Source of the DNA: Sorex araneus
Taxonomy: Eukaryota > Chordata > Mammalia > Eulipotyphla > Soricidae
Length of the DNA: 64,000 nucleotides
Direction of reading: 5' to 3'
Assembly: GCF_027595985.1 (NCBI RefSeq)
Contig: NC_073304.1
Span: 217,250,000 to 217,313,999, forward strand
In this document: one piece after another, positions 12,535-23,430 of the stretch
Numbering within the stretch: position 1 is the first letter of the stretch
Layout: each line of letters opens with the position of its first letter
The notes under the pieces: model-generated
What the model saw: only the letters and a program-made list of their open reading frames with translations
What the model was told of the DNA's origin: nothing
Databases searched by the model: none
Translations under genes and position numbers: made by a program

Positions 12535-13037
12535 TTTTTTTAATTAAATCACCGTGAGCTACACTTACAAAGCTTTCGTGTTTGAGTTTCAGTCATACAT
12601 GATCGAACACCCATCTCTCCACCAGCGTACATTTTCCACCACCAGTGTCCCCAGTATCCCTCCCTCCCTCATCCCATCCTACCCCCTGACTCCATGGCAG
12701 ACAATTTCCTTCTTACTCCCTCTCTACTTTGGGCATTATGGTTTGCAAGAGATACTGAGAGACCATCATGTTGGGTCCTTTATCTACTTTCAGCGCACAT
12801 CTCCCTTCCTGACTGATCCCTCCATCATTGACCTAGTGATCCCTCCTCTATCCCAACTGCCTTCTTGCCCTGCTCATAAGGCAGGCTTCTTTTTTTTAAT
12901 TTAAATTTTATTTTTTATTGAATCACTGTGAGATATTTATAAAGTTTTCATATTTGATCCACCACCAAAAAACCCCACATACCCCCCCACTCCCCCTCAA
13001 GGCAGGCTTCTAACCATGGAGCAATCTTCCTGGCCCT
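12535..13037 (-). mobile_element. LINE-1 3' end, antisense to plus strand
   Basis: Begins with poly-T and 'aatcaccgtgagctacactt', the reverse of the L1 terminus seen at 62312-62704. The inner part resembles the same 3' UTR ('ccaccagtgtcccc'). It is interrupted by a younger copy at 12891-12998. Confidence 0.7.
12891..12998 (-). mobile_element. Short L1 3' end nested in an older L1
   Basis: A 108-bp insertion flanked by a perfect 13-bp TSD, AAGGCAGGCTTCT at 12878-12890 and 12999-13011. It starts with poly-T then 'gaatcactgtgagatattta', a very short 5'-truncated L1. Confidence 0.85.
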
Positions 13038-13062
13038 ATCTCTACTGCCCTTGGGTGTTAGC

Positions 13063-13065
<3 letters not shown>

Positions 13066-13110
<45 letters not shown>
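13066..13110 (+). repeat. (AT)n microsatellite
   Basis: 45 bp of alternating AT. Confidence 0.98.
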
Positions 13111-13115
<5 letters not shown>

Positions 13116-13694
13116 TAACACATGCACACCCACACTTCTCTATTTCATTAACTTTACCAAGAGAGGTGGGACTCTCCTATTATAATTAAAACATTTCTAG
13201 ATTCTACCTTGAAGGCCGTGGAGAGATCTCAAGCCTTCTCATCTCCCAACACTACTTCCTTCATGGAAATTTTAGTGGGGGGTGGGGGAACGGGGAAAGG
13301 CTGACAATTTATGAGAAAGGATGACTCAGTGAGCCAGGAGGAGCTTGTTCATTCCCCAGTCCAGTGATGTGCTGGACCAGGGGAACGGCTTGTGGACACT
13401 AGGCCGTGTGGCTGGCTGACCAGGCGCAGTCAGAGGGTTCACAAGATTCCTGCAGATGTAATCAGTGATGAGAGCTGACTCGACTCTCTGTCTGGCCCTT
13501 GTCACTTAGCCCTCAACAGGACGCTCGCCCCATGGCCCCAGAGAACGGTCACCACGCCTGACGCCAACCTGGGTTTGGGCAGCTGAACTTCCTGGGCCAG
13601 AGGAAATGAAGAGACTGCGGGGCCCCCAGATGCTTCATACACATTGACCAACTGGACAGAAAAGTACATGTTGTTTCTGTCATCTTGCTTCCCC

Positions 13695-13795
13695 CCATAA
13701 CTTGCTCTCTAGCTTCAAGGGGGGAGGGGCAAGAAGAAGGATGATTTTTTTTAAAGTGAACTTTCTAATAAAGGACTTCTCTCTGAGGCAAGCAG
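13695..13795 (+). repeat. Duplicated unit, intact copy
   Basis: 'ctctctagcttcaagggggg', 'gatgatttttttt' and 'gaactttctaataaaggact' then 'ctctgaggcaagcag' recur in the same order at 14535-14576, 15157-15183 and 15431-15470. The second copy is split by two later insertions. Confidence 0.6.
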
Positions 13796-14576
13796 CGCCC
13801 TAGGCAGACGTCATCCCAGCACACACTCCTCTTCCCAATAAAAGCCAGAGGAGATGAGGAGAGCATCTAAGAGGACCACAAAAGACAGCAGCTGATCCTC
13901 CTGTCTGTCAGCCACTAAAACTGACCGCTCCTCCTCGTAGGGGTCAAAGGTCTTCCTGTGGGCTTCCTTCCTCTCAGCCCACGGTACTGCCCACCTTGGC
14001 TTTTGTTACGAGGATGCAAGCTGCGGTGTCTGGGCTTTACCACCAACAGCCAGTACCCATCTGACACCGCCCTCAGAGCCACTCGGTCTCTGTGCCCAGG
14101 GTGAGGGCACAGAAATCCCCTGTGAGGGAACCTATGCAGTAGAGCGACGCTGATTTTGTAAGATAACCCCTGTATCCCACGAGCGACAGGTCGGTCTGGG
14201 CTCGAGAGATGTAATAATTTGATAAAAACCGGTGCTTCTGTTTGAAGCACACACTTGCGTGCACTTTGGGAACCTCAACGAGCGCCCAGGCGAGCTGACT
14301 CCGTCTGCCCTGTACTTTCCAGCCACTGAGCCTCTTCACACATCTGAATGAAGCAGTCACTAGCATCCAAAAATCACAAATGTGGCTTGGTTTTTGTGCG
14401 TGCGTGTGTGTGTCTGTGTGTTTTCTCCTTGTTAGAAGCATCAAAGTAAGTTCATAGTTCTGACGAGCACATGCAAAGATAGGGTGCACCTCAAAAGAAT
14501 GAAGACTGACGTGGAGGGCTACCCAAGACGGCCCCTCTCTAGCTCCTAAGGGGGCCAAGAGGACAGATGATTTTTT

Positions 14577-15139
14577 TTTCTGTACCAAAATTTAAACATT
14601 TTACTTTTTTGATAAAGCAGAATAGAAAAAAAATCATTTTATATTTTCTATCTAGAAATAATTTCTATTTAGAGTTAAATTTTACACACAATGTTACCTG
14701 GAAACAAAATGCCTGTTACAAAAAGCAAAGCTTCAAACAGCAGTTTAACTTTTTTTGTGCCAGGCAAAAAGTTCATCCTTGTAGCAGGAATGATATGCTA
14801 TATAAAAATGTCTGTAAGGTTAGAAGAATACTTTCCTATTCCACATCAAGTAACTGAGTTTATCCAAGCCATTGCATCCCAACAACTTTTACCTGATACC
14901 TTACTAAGGAATTAAAAATTAAGAAATCCCTAAACAGATGTTTCTTGATTTACAGTTGTTAAAAGGTACATAACTCATTGACATGTAATTCTGGCTAAGA
15001 ATTATATTTGAGACTCTGCTCATATTTTAGTTAACAGTGAAAATCAGAAATTCAAGTTCTTATTAGTCAATAACTTGTCAGCTAGGGTACATCCAGGCAT
15101 CAGCTGCAGCTACAGGGTAGGTGCACTACCTCAGCACTA
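14577..15139 (-). pseudogene. Processed cDNA insert, 5' truncated, source gene unknown
   Basis: A roughly 560-bp block is flanked by a 17-bp duplication (AGGACAGATGATTTTTT at 14560-14576 and 15140-15156). On the minus strand it ends in a run of A directly against the duplication. These are the marks of LINE-mediated retroposition. The sequence is AT-rich, has no long reading frame, and looks like the 3' UTR of an mRNA. No AATAAA lies just before the poly-A. I could not recognise the parent gene. It could instead be an unclassified retroposon, but it shares no block with the SINEs or L1 ends of this window. Confidence 0.7.
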
Positions 15140-15183
15140 AGGACAGATGATTTTTTAAAAACATTTTTTGTACTGAACTTCCT

Positions 15184-15417
15184 GGACTGGAGCGTAGGTG
15201 TTTGCCTTGCATGAGGCCAACCCAGGTTCGATTCCTCTGTCCCTCTCAGAGAGCCCGGCAAGCTACTGAGAGTATCCTGCCCGCAAGGCAGAGCATGGCA
15301 AGCTACCCATGGTGTATTCAATATGCCAAAAACAGTAACAACAAGTCTCACAATAAAGACGTTACTGGTGCCCGCTTGAGCAAGTCGATGAACAATGGGA
15401 CCACAGTGCTCCAGTGC
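15184..15417 (+). mobile_element. SINE SOR-B, full length with TSD
   Basis: Perfect 13-bp TSD TACTGAACTTCCT at 15171-15183 and 15418-15430. tRNA-like head, 'ccctctcagagagcccggc', 'caagtctcacaataaagacg', tail 'agtgctccagtgc'. It interrupts the second copy of the 13695 unit. Confidence 0.95.
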
Positions 15418-15639
15418 TACTGAACTTCCTAATTGAAGGACTTATCTCTGAGGCAAGCAACTTCACAGTTGTGCAAACGTAAGGCCTTTCAAAAAAGAAT
15501 CCATTTTTTCCAGGGTTTTGGGAGCCCAGAAATCATGAAAGAAATTCACTCACTGATCACCACTGTCCAAAGAAATGACAAGAAATCTCTTTCACCATGA
15601 GTATCGGGTATAGGTCAGCTGTACAGAGTTGGTAGACTG

Positions 15640-15843
15640 GCGCCAGAGAGACAGTACAGCCTTGCACATGGTCTTGAACCCTAGTTCAACATGACCAGAA
15701 AGGCAGTACTACCTTGCACATGGCCTGGAACCCTAGTTCAATTCCTGATACTCCATATGGTCCGCCAAGCCTGTCAGGGGTGATCCCTGAGCACAGAGCT
15801 AGGAGTAATCCCTGAGCAGTGCCAGGTGTAGCCCCTCAAAAAA
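15640..15843 (+). mobile_element. SINE SOR-A with duplicated head
   Basis: The head block 'ccagagagacagtacagcct' to 'aaccctagttcaa' is repeated imperfectly straight after itself, giving two heads on one body. Confidence 0.75.
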
Positions 15844-15934
15844 ATATTTGAGAGGTAAAGGGTATATCCCCCACACCCACACCTGTCAGGATGCCTCAAA
15901 AAGGGCTTCATTTGGAAATCAGGTCTTTGGGGTT

Positions 15935-16107
15935 TTGTTTGTTTTTGGTTTTGGGACCATACCTGGGGTGCTCAGGGCTTACTCCTGACTCTGTGCTCAG
16001 GGATCACTCATAGCGGGGCTCAGGGGACTAAATGGAGTGTTGGGGATCAAAGCAGGGTCAGCCATATGTAAGGCAGACAAATATCTGCTGGACTCTTTCT
16101 CTGATCC
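15935..16107 (-). mobile_element. SINE SOR-A
   Basis: 'gggcttactcctgactctgt' to 'gactctttctctgatcc'. The region after it (16150-16250, plus) may hold one more very old head. Confidence 0.75.
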
Positions 16108-16639
16108 TAGAAATCGGGTCTTTGCAAATGCCATGAGGAGTCACACTGGCACACAGAGAGAGAGTACAGGGGTTAAGACACTTTCTATCTATGCAGCTGA
16201 TCCTGGTTTTACCCTGCCATCACATAAAGTCCTCCTCAGTTCCTGTAGAGAGCAGACACATGGGAAAACCCAGTGATACACCCGCATTATGAAATCCAGG
16301 AACCGACTGAAACTAGAGACCAGAAAACTGCTTCCCTGGAGCCTTCAGCCTCAGGGAGAGGGTGCAGTGACACCCTGATTTGGGGATTTCCAGTCTCCAG
16401 TACAGCACCGGATGCAGGGCATTGGTTGCCCCTTCTGTTTTCCTAATTATTCCCTGAAGAAGAGGCACACTCCGGGCATACACACATCAAATTTGTAACT
16501 CAGAACAGACCTGCTTGAAGCCAAGTGTTCCCTTCCACATTCTGCATGGACAAGGACAAGACAGAGATCCAAGTTTACAGGAAGAAGAACCAAAACATAA
16601 AACAGCGGTTTGGCCCAAGCTTTCTGCTATTTACTGCAA

Positions 16640-16835
16640 GTCTTTTATTTTATTTTATTTTTTATTGTTTGTTTGTTTGTAGGCCATACCCAGCAATGCT
16701 CAGGGGTTACTCTTGGCTTTGCAGTCAAGATTTACTTCTGGTGGTGCTCAGGGGGCTATATGGGATAGAGGGGATTGAACCTGGGTCGGCAGTGTGCAAG
16801 GCAAATGCTCTACCCGCTGTACTATATCTCTGGTT
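16640..16835 (-). mobile_element. SINE SOR-A with TTTTA/TTTG tail
   Basis: Composite tail (TTTTA)n(TTTG)n, then 'aggccatacccagcaatgct' to 'gtactatatctctgg'. Confidence 0.85.
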
Positions 16836-16849
16836 GCTATCTAATTTTT

Positions 16850-17025
16850 TAATATTTTGGGTTTTGGAGCCATAGCCAGCAGTGCTCGGGGGCTATTCCC
16901 AGCTCTGTACTTGGGAGTTGCTCCTGGCAGTGATGCTCAAGGGACCAGAAGTAGTTCTGGGAATTGACTCCAGGCCTCCTGCTTGAGAAGCAGGCACTCG
17001 GTCCACTAAGCTCTCTCCTTGGCCC
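16850..17025 (-). mobile_element. SINE SOR-A, old
   Basis: 'ttttggagccatagccagca' to 'ctctctccttggccc'; adjoins the preceding SINE in the same orientation. Confidence 0.65.
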
Positions 17026-17304
17026 ATCAGGTGTGGTCCTGGTGTCCCCAAGCACCGCACGGCCAGGCCCATACCACTAGCTGTGTCTCCTATTAAAGAG
17101 AAAAATGAAGGAGTTGGCGGGAGTAGGAATAGTGGCTGGAGGACTCGGGAGAAAGTACCCTCGTGGATGGACGGCTGTGCTTGGCACCCGCTTTCCACTG
17201 GCTCTCCAGTCCACGAGATTCACATTTTCAGGGAGAAGAGAAGGTATGAATCCATGGCTACACCTCATTCAATCCACACATGCTTTTTACTGAAGATACT
17301 TCTT

Positions 17305-17455
17305 TTGGTTTGGTTTTGTTGCTTCGAGGCTCCACCTGGCAGTGCTCAGAGGTTACTCTTAGGGGCTGCTCCCCAGAGGTACTCAAGGACCAAACTCAGG
17401 CCTTCCACTTTCAAAGCACCCACACTTCAGACCTCTGAGCCATCTCCCTGGCCTT
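17305..17455 (-). mobile_element. SINE SOR-A, old
   Basis: 'ctccacctggcagtgctcag' to 'gagccatctccctggcc', with a shortened middle. Confidence 0.65.
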
Positions 17456-17529
17456 CATGACTAATTTATGTTAATTTTAGGGGTGTAACCAACAGATTGA
17501 AATTAATTTTTTTACTAAAAAAATAAAGT

Positions 17530-17709
17530 ATTTTTTTAGGGGGTGCTTTTTGGATCACACCTGGCAATGCACAGAGATTACTCCTGGCTCTGCACTCTAG
17601 GAATTACTCTTGGCAGTGCTCAGGGGACCATATGGGATGATGGGAATTGAACTTGGGTCAGCCGCATGCAAGGCAAACGCCCTACCTGCTGTGCTATTGC
17701 TCCAGCCCT
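17530..17709 (-). mobile_element. SINE SOR-A, young
   Basis: 'tgctttttggatcacacctg' through 'gccgcatgcaaggcaaacgc' to 'ctattgctccagccc'. Confidence 0.9.
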
Positions 17710-18094
17710 GAAAAATAAACAGTGTTAGGGCACCACTGCCCACTGCTTTGAAAATATATGGTGTGTGTTCTCCTCACCTAAGCAACCCGGGGTCTTGTCC
17801 TAAGGGTCCTAAGCACTGTGGCCTGGTATCCCTAAAGTCACCACTGGACCTAAGTATCTCCTGAAGGCAAGGCTCTAGCACTGAATGGCCTGACACCCTT
17901 CGCTGAGAGTCAGTGGGCATGGACCCCAGAGGATTCCTTGGGGAGTTCCCCAAAGAAGTTATAAGATCACTGTTTCTTTCCAGAACCAAAACATACTTTA
18001 ACTCATCACACAACAACTGTACGCATTAGGTCAGGAGGCAGCAAAGGATGGGCTGCCAGCCAGCCCTGACCTGGGGCTGTTTCTTTAGTTTGTA

Positions 18095-18180
18095 AACTAC
18101 CCCATGTGGTCCGAGGATCAAATCTGGGCCTCCGGCTTACAGAGCATGCGCTCTAGTCCTCTGAGTCACCGTTCTGTCCC
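18095..18180 (-). mobile_element. SINE head fragment
   Basis: 'ccatgtggtccgaggatcaa' to 'caccgttctgtcccc' is the head half of an old reverse SINE. Confidence 0.45.
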
Positions 18181-18240
18181 CCCTTGACTATTTTTATAAA
18201 TAAAAGTTATAGCTGATCCTGACTTCAGATGTGGATTTTT

Positions 18241-18424
18241 TTTTTTTTTTTTTTTTTTTTGCTTTTTGGGTCACACCTGGCGATGCACAGGGGTTACTCC
18301 TGGCACTGCACTCAGGAATTACCCCTGGCTGTGCTCAGGGGACCATATGGGATGCTGGGATTTGAACCCGGGTCGGCCGCGTGCAAGGCAAACGCCCTAC
18401 CCGCTGTGATATCTCTCCAGCCCC
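18241..18424 (-). mobile_element. SINE SOR-A, young with TSD
   Basis: 14-bp TSD AGATGTGGATTTTT at 18227-18240 and 18425-18438. Long T run, then near-consensus body and head. Confidence 0.95.
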
Positions 18425-18792
18425 AGATGTGGATTTTTGACTTTACGATGCTGTGAAAAAATCCACGTTCAGGGAGCCCTGAAGATAGCACAAGGGTTAA
18501 GGGTGCCTCCTGACTCAGGGTCCGCGGCACCATCGGCCTCCCAAGCATCACTGTGTGTAGCCCTGGAGAACCTTGAACATGAACATCAAACAGTATGAAC
18601 CTGTAGGCCCCTGAAAACAAGCCCTGGCGGTCTCCTGGCACCATGGGGCCTGAGCAACACCTCATTCTTGGATTCTTGGGCTGTAGTAATGAAATTACTA
18701 GCCCAGAGGGGAAAGTACACTTAGGGTCACCTGAGCACCAATAGGGAGCTCCTATTGTACCAATAGGCAGCAAAATAAAAAGACATCAGAAA

Positions 18793-18962
18793 GGGCTGAA
18801 GAGACAGTACATGGTTAAGTGTAGGGCACTTGCATTGCTTATAGCCAACCTGGGTTTCACCTCCTGTATCCATACGGTCCCCCAACGCCCTCCAAGAGTG
18901 ATCCCTGAGCGCAGAGCGAGGACTAAGCCCTGAACACTGCTGAGAGTGCCCCACCCCCTTCC
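18793..18962 (+). mobile_element. SINE SOR-A
   Basis: 'gggctgaagagacagtacat' to 'gagagtgccccaccccc'. Confidence 0.75.
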
Positions 18963-18994
18963 AAATAAAAAAAAGGGCATAAAAAACCAAAACC

Positions 18995-19160
18995 AGGGCC
19001 AGAGAGATAGTACAGAGGTTAAAGTGCTTACTTGGCATGCAGTCAATCCCAGTTTGATCCCTAGCACCACATATAATCCCCGGAACCCCTCCAGAGCCCT
19101 CCAGGAGAGATTCCTGAGAGCAGAGCCAGGGGTAAGCCCTGAGAACCGTCAGATGTGGCA
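18995..19160 (+). mobile_element. SINE SOR-A with extra CCTCCAG unit
   Basis: 'gggccagagagatagtacag' head; 'cccctccagagccctccagg' in the body shows a small local duplication. Confidence 0.8.
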
Positions 19161-19324
19161 AAAAATCCAAAAACGATAATAAAACAAAATACAAACATAT
19201 TCCACTGAGAACATACTTTGAATTTTGATTTCTTTTTCTCAGGCTAGCAATGCCCAGCAGGTACTGCCGGCCCCACCTCGCTACAGAACCACGAGGAGAA
19301 ATCAATGATTCTTGGCAGGCTTTC

Positions 19325-19420
19325 TCATGTGTGGTTCACCCCATGATTCCCAGAGTCACATGGTCTCCTAAGCACCACTGGGAGTGACTAACAAGCACCA
19401 CCAGGTGTGGTCCAAACCCT
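19325..19420 (+). mobile_element. SINE body fragment
   Basis: 'gattcccagagtcacatggt' to 'caccaggtgtggtcc' without a readable head. Confidence 0.45.
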
Positions 19421-19587
19421 GCCCTCCCCCGAAAGTAAACACAGTTACAATCATTCTGAATTAAGAGCATTCCAAGACAAGTCTTAGTTGATTAAAAAAA
19501 AAATTCAGAGGACATTAAAAGGAAATGTTGCCACAGAATATAAACAGACTACAGCTCTTCCAAAGCTGGTTATAAAGTCATTTACAG

Positions 19588-19670
19588 GGACTGGGGAGGT
19601 GGCTCAGTGGTGGAGCACATGCTTCACACATGCAAGGCCCCCAGTTCCATCCCTGGAACCACAAAATAGG
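19588..19670 (+). mobile_element. Short tRNA-like SINE (D)
   Basis: 'ggtggctcagtggtggagca' (A-box side) and 'gttccatccctgg' (B-box side), followed directly by A-rich DNA with no body. It resembles an alanine-type tRNA retrocopy. It is not a functional tRNA because the acceptor ends do not pair. Confidence 0.6.
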
Positions 19671-20465
19671 AAAAAATGTTTTGATTAATTATGATTCTTA
19701 TAATATAGCTAAAACTCCCTAAGTACCTTTAAAAACATACCTTTAAAAACAATCCTAGTCCTTTTTCTGGTTCTTATTTAATGTTTCCTTCTTTGCATAT
19801 TTCAGAAGAAATATTATGCAGGTGGTACATCTTTTCTAGCGGGCAATTCAACTATCTTATATAATCGCCAGATATCATTTGCGCACAGTGATCGTATCTT
19901 TTTAAAATGCGGGCACCTGCTAATCTCGGCCAAAGTTCTATGACCCAGATTAAGTGCCAAGATGAATGCCACAGTCATCTGGAACTCAATCATGAAATAA
20001 TGGATTAATCATTCAATACTAAAGTAAGCCTATTTGTTTCATTCTGAGTCAGGCGTCTGTCTCTCTCTCTCTCCCTCTCTTTCCATAATATTTAGAATGA
20101 TTGATCATATCTTGTAGTCTCTTCCAAGAACTGTACGACTAGTCTCGGGCCCCTCACAACTGAGAAAGATATGCAGAGAACCCATCAATCCGCTGACAAG
20201 GCGCTGCTTTGGGTGAAGTGACAGAAGGAAGCAACCACAGTGGAAGGGGCGGACCACAGAGAGATTCTATCTCTGCTCCTGGGAAGTACTTCCAGAGTGG
20301 GGCCAATCTACAGCAGAGGTTCCTGGAGACCTGTGGCATTGCAAGGTACTAAAAAGCAAACAAACAAAAAGGTGACAGGTCCCAAATGGAGACAACCTAA
20401 CCCAGCTGTGGTTTGGAATCTCTGCCAACCTTCACCAGGAATGCAGTCCTAACAAATGAGCATGG

Positions 20466-20610
20466 GACTTTCTGTTTGGGGGCCACACCCCGCAGTGCTC
20501 AGGACTTATTCCTGGCAGGCTCAGGGACCATTTGAGTGCTGGGAATTGAGTCAAGGTTGGTCAAGTACAAGGCAAGTGCCCTGCCCGCTACATTATCACT
20601 TCATCCCAAG
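20466..20610 (-). mobile_element. SINE SOR-A
   Basis: 'tttgggggccacaccccgca' to 'cattatcacttcatccc'. Confidence 0.7.
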
Positions 20611-21284
20611 TGTGGGCCTTTCTGGTCAGCGCCAATGAGCTCATTTTCTTCCATTTCTCAAGATGAGATCTTTTTCTAGCCCCCAAAGGTAGATCTCCCA
20701 AGTCTAAAATAATTCCTTTCCCCCTTGTCCTTCCCTTTCTTCACTTTCATTTTACACTGCTTTTGGGAAGCATTTGTCTACTTGCTAGATGGGAAGTTAA
20801 CAAGTCGTAGCTAATCGTGTAATAAAGCCAATTACATCTTCAAAGATAACTCAGTTGAGTTTTTGCTATTTAACATGACGTTTGTTACAGAACGTTTCTA
20901 TACAATTTGTTTTAAATCCCTGTTGTTGGGTAAATCATATTTGGTTTCTTCTTTATGTTTGCACTACCCCACTGCCTGCCTGCCCCCCAACCCCACCCCC
21001 ATGACCTGGAAGCATAAAACTCAGAGTCTGTTTCTGAACCCAGAGCAAACTCTAACCTTAAAGGTCGATTCCGGACCAAAAGTTGCAGAGGGATCATCAA
21101 TGCACACATCAGCTGGCAGGCGTTCCCCGCAGGACCCAAGAGCACAGCAATGGAAGCCCAGTTAGCACTGACTCCCGAGCCTGTCTCCATGGATAACACC
21201 TTCAAGAAGTTGTTTGAACCTGATAGAACATCGCATGCCTTTCCTCAGCACAAATGACCACATCCTGTGCCAGGCAGTATCTTT

Positions 21285-21415
21285 CAGTCTCTGTGGTTAA
21301 AAACTGGTACAAGGTCACATATAATTAGGCAGAGTTGGAATGCTACTTGAAGCTGTGATTTGAATCTCAGAAGTTTTAGATCCAGAAGTCAATTTCTTGA
21401 CCATCTTATGAATCT
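21285..21415 (-). mobile_element. MIR fragment
   Basis: 'aaggtcacatataattaggc' and 'gatttgaatctcagaag' follow the reverse MIR core order. Confidence 0.55.
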
Positions 21416-21421
21416 AAGTCA

Positions 21422-21570
21422 GGGGCCAGGGAGATAGTGCAATGAACTGCGTGCATGCTTTGCATGCACGGGGTCCAGATTCGAGCCCCAGCATGCACTG
21501 CTGGGAGTGAGTCCTGAGCACAGAGCCAGGATGGCCCCTGAGTACCACTGGGTGATATCTCCAAAATGAA
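21422..21570 (+). mobile_element. SINE SOR-A
   Basis: 'ggggccagggagatagtgca'; the head contains a palindromic 'gcatgctttgcatgc' variant. Confidence 0.75.
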
Positions 21571-21629
21571 ACAAACAGAATTTTCTGCCTGTGGGATAAC
21601 TCTATGTTTGATCAAAATCAGATAGTCTG

Positions 21630-21802
21630 GTGCCAAAGAGATAGTATAGAAGTTAAGGTGCTTGCTTTTGCATGTGGCTGACCCTGGTTCGAATCCCAGA
21701 AACTGCATATTTTCCTTGAGCCTTGCTAGGAGTAATCCTTGAGTACAGAGTCAGGAGAAAGAACTAAGTATAGCTGAGAGCTGAGTGTGGCCCCTCAAAC
21801 CA
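21630..21802 (+). mobile_element. SINE SOR-A with (CA)n tail
   Basis: Clear head and B-box ('tggttcgaatccc'), ending at 'gagtgtggcccc'. The adjoining (CA)n seems to have grown from its tail. Confidence 0.8.
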
Positions 21803-21813
21803 CTCTCCCGCCA

Positions 21814-21814
<1 letters not shown>

Positions 21815-21859
<45 letters not shown>
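21815..21859 (+). repeat. (CA)n microsatellite
   Basis: About 45 bp, immediately 3' of a SINE. Confidence 0.98.
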
Positions 21860-21862
<3 letters not shown>

Positions 21863-21903
21863 GCCTAAGACACTAAATTAATTAATTAAGTACGTACTCA
21901 ATA

Positions 21904-22147
21904 TACTGAAGCGATAGCACAGTGGGTAGGGCGTTTGCCTTGCATGCGGCCAACCTGGGTTCGATTCCTCCATCCCTCTCGGAGAGCCCGGCAAGCTACC
22001 GAGAGTATCCTGCCCGCAAGACAGAGCCGCTACCTGTGGCGTATTTGATATGCCAAAAACACTAACAACAAGTCTCACAATGGAGACGGGACTGGTGCCC
22101 GCTCGAGCAAATCGATGAACAACAGGATGACAGTGACAGTGACAGTG
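21904..22147 (+). mobile_element. SINE SOR-B, first of a tandem pair
   Basis: Full head and body with tail (GACAGT)n. Preceded by 'actcaatatact'; the second copy follows after the related 'actcaatgtact'. Confidence 0.95.
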
Positions 22148-22155
22148 ACTCAATG

Positions 22156-22410
22156 TACTGGAGCGATAGCACAGCAGGTAGGGTGTTTGCTTTGCACACA
22201 GCCAACCAGGTTTGATTCCTCCATCCCTCTCGGAGAGCCCGGCAAGCTACCGAGAGAGTATCCTGCCCGCAAGGCAGAGCCTGACAAGCTACCCTTGGCA
22301 TATTTGATATGCCAAAAACAGTAACAACAAGTCCCACAAATGGAGACATTACTGGTGCCTGCTCGAGCAAATTGATGAACAACGGGACGACAGCGCTACA
22401 GTGCTACTTA
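22156..22410 (+). mobile_element. SINE SOR-B, second of a tandem pair
   Basis: Same orientation as the first, followed by 'ttactcaataag', so the same target word brackets and separates both copies. A 'gagagagtatcc' variant distinguishes it. Confidence 0.95.
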
Positions 22411-22470
22411 CTCAATAAGTATTTATTGCATCCCACTATGGGCCCAGAACTGTGGTGCTGCAAACACCAA
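22411..22470 (+). mobile_element. L2-like fragment (possible)
   Basis: 'caataagtatttattgcatc' and 'actatgggcccagaactgt' match the usual L2 3' wording. The SOR-B pair seems to have landed in it. Confidence 0.4.
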
Positions 22471-22891
22471 GCAGCGAAAAAGAAAGTCTGGCTAATGAAG
22501 GGTGTAGAAGAGAGACAATAAAAGAAAAAAAAATCCAAAATTATCTCTGGTAATTTCGTCTAAGTGCCATGCAGAGAATTAAAATAGGGTACTGTGCTAA
22601 AATAGCGACTGGTGTTAAGGAAAAGTTTCTCTAGAGAAATGAAATCTAAAATGAGATCTGAGTGACATTAGACAATATTGATCAGATTTATCCACATAAA
22701 TATTAGCATAAAACGTGTGCAATGTTACCACAAACATCCTGTCTAAATTTCGCAAAATGTCTGCTAGCGTTTTGTAGTGCTAACAGAGACTGTCTTTGGC
22801 TAAACCAGGACAGCGGGGTTTTCTCCCCCCTTTCTTTTTTCCACTTCTATGATGTTTCCAAATTGTGGTAAACGATTAAAAAAATGTTTAG

Positions 22892-23045
22892 GGGATAAAA
22901 CGAGATAGCTCAAAGGATTAGCGAACATGCTCTCCATGCTGGAGATTTGAATGGCTCTGCCTTGTCCCACAAGCACTGCTGGGAGCAATCCCTGGGCAAA
23001 GGTAGGAGTAGACCGTAAGCACTGCTGGGTGTGGCCAAAAAAAAC
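22892..23045 (+). mobile_element. SINE SOR-A, old
   Basis: 'acgagatagctcaaaggatt' to 'gctgggtgtggcc'; B-box lost. Confidence 0.6.
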
Positions 23046-23051
23046 CAAACA

Positions 23052-23200
23052 GAGGCCAGAGAGACAGTACGGTGGGTAGGATGCTTGCCCTACATGCAAC
23101 TGACCTGAGTCCGATCCCTGGCACCCCCTAGAGTGCCCTAAGGCCTGAGCACAGAGCCAGGAGTTAGCCTGAGCAATGCCGCATGTGTCCCAAACAACAA
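23052..23200 (+). mobile_element. SINE SOR-A
   Basis: 'gaggccagagagacagtacg' to 'gcatgtgtccc'; lies 230 bp 3' of IKZF3 exon 3 in gene orientation. Confidence 0.75.
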
Positions 23201-23430
23201 AAAAGAAAAATTTCATGAAGTTAGTGTAACTTGAACACTGAACAAGCTCCACTAATTCTCAAACTTGGTGATCTCCTCTAGCAAATAACAAACATAAATA
23301 TTTGTAAAATGAACAAAACTGGGTTACTCCCACCTGACTTAGAGAAGCAAGTTTTCCTTGGAGATGTGCTACTTTGTCATTATTAAGCCCCACACATGTC
23401 TGAAAGCATCAATTCTGAGTACTCACTCAC

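Noticed and set aside
14073..14588. 171-residue minus-strand frame
   Set aside because: No recognisable domain, overlaps other frames and the cDNA-insert flank; no splice or conservation evidence from sequence alone.
21904..22410. CRISPR-like pair of repeats
   Set aside because: About 245-bp full SINE copies with (GACAGT)n tails, not short repeats with spacers.
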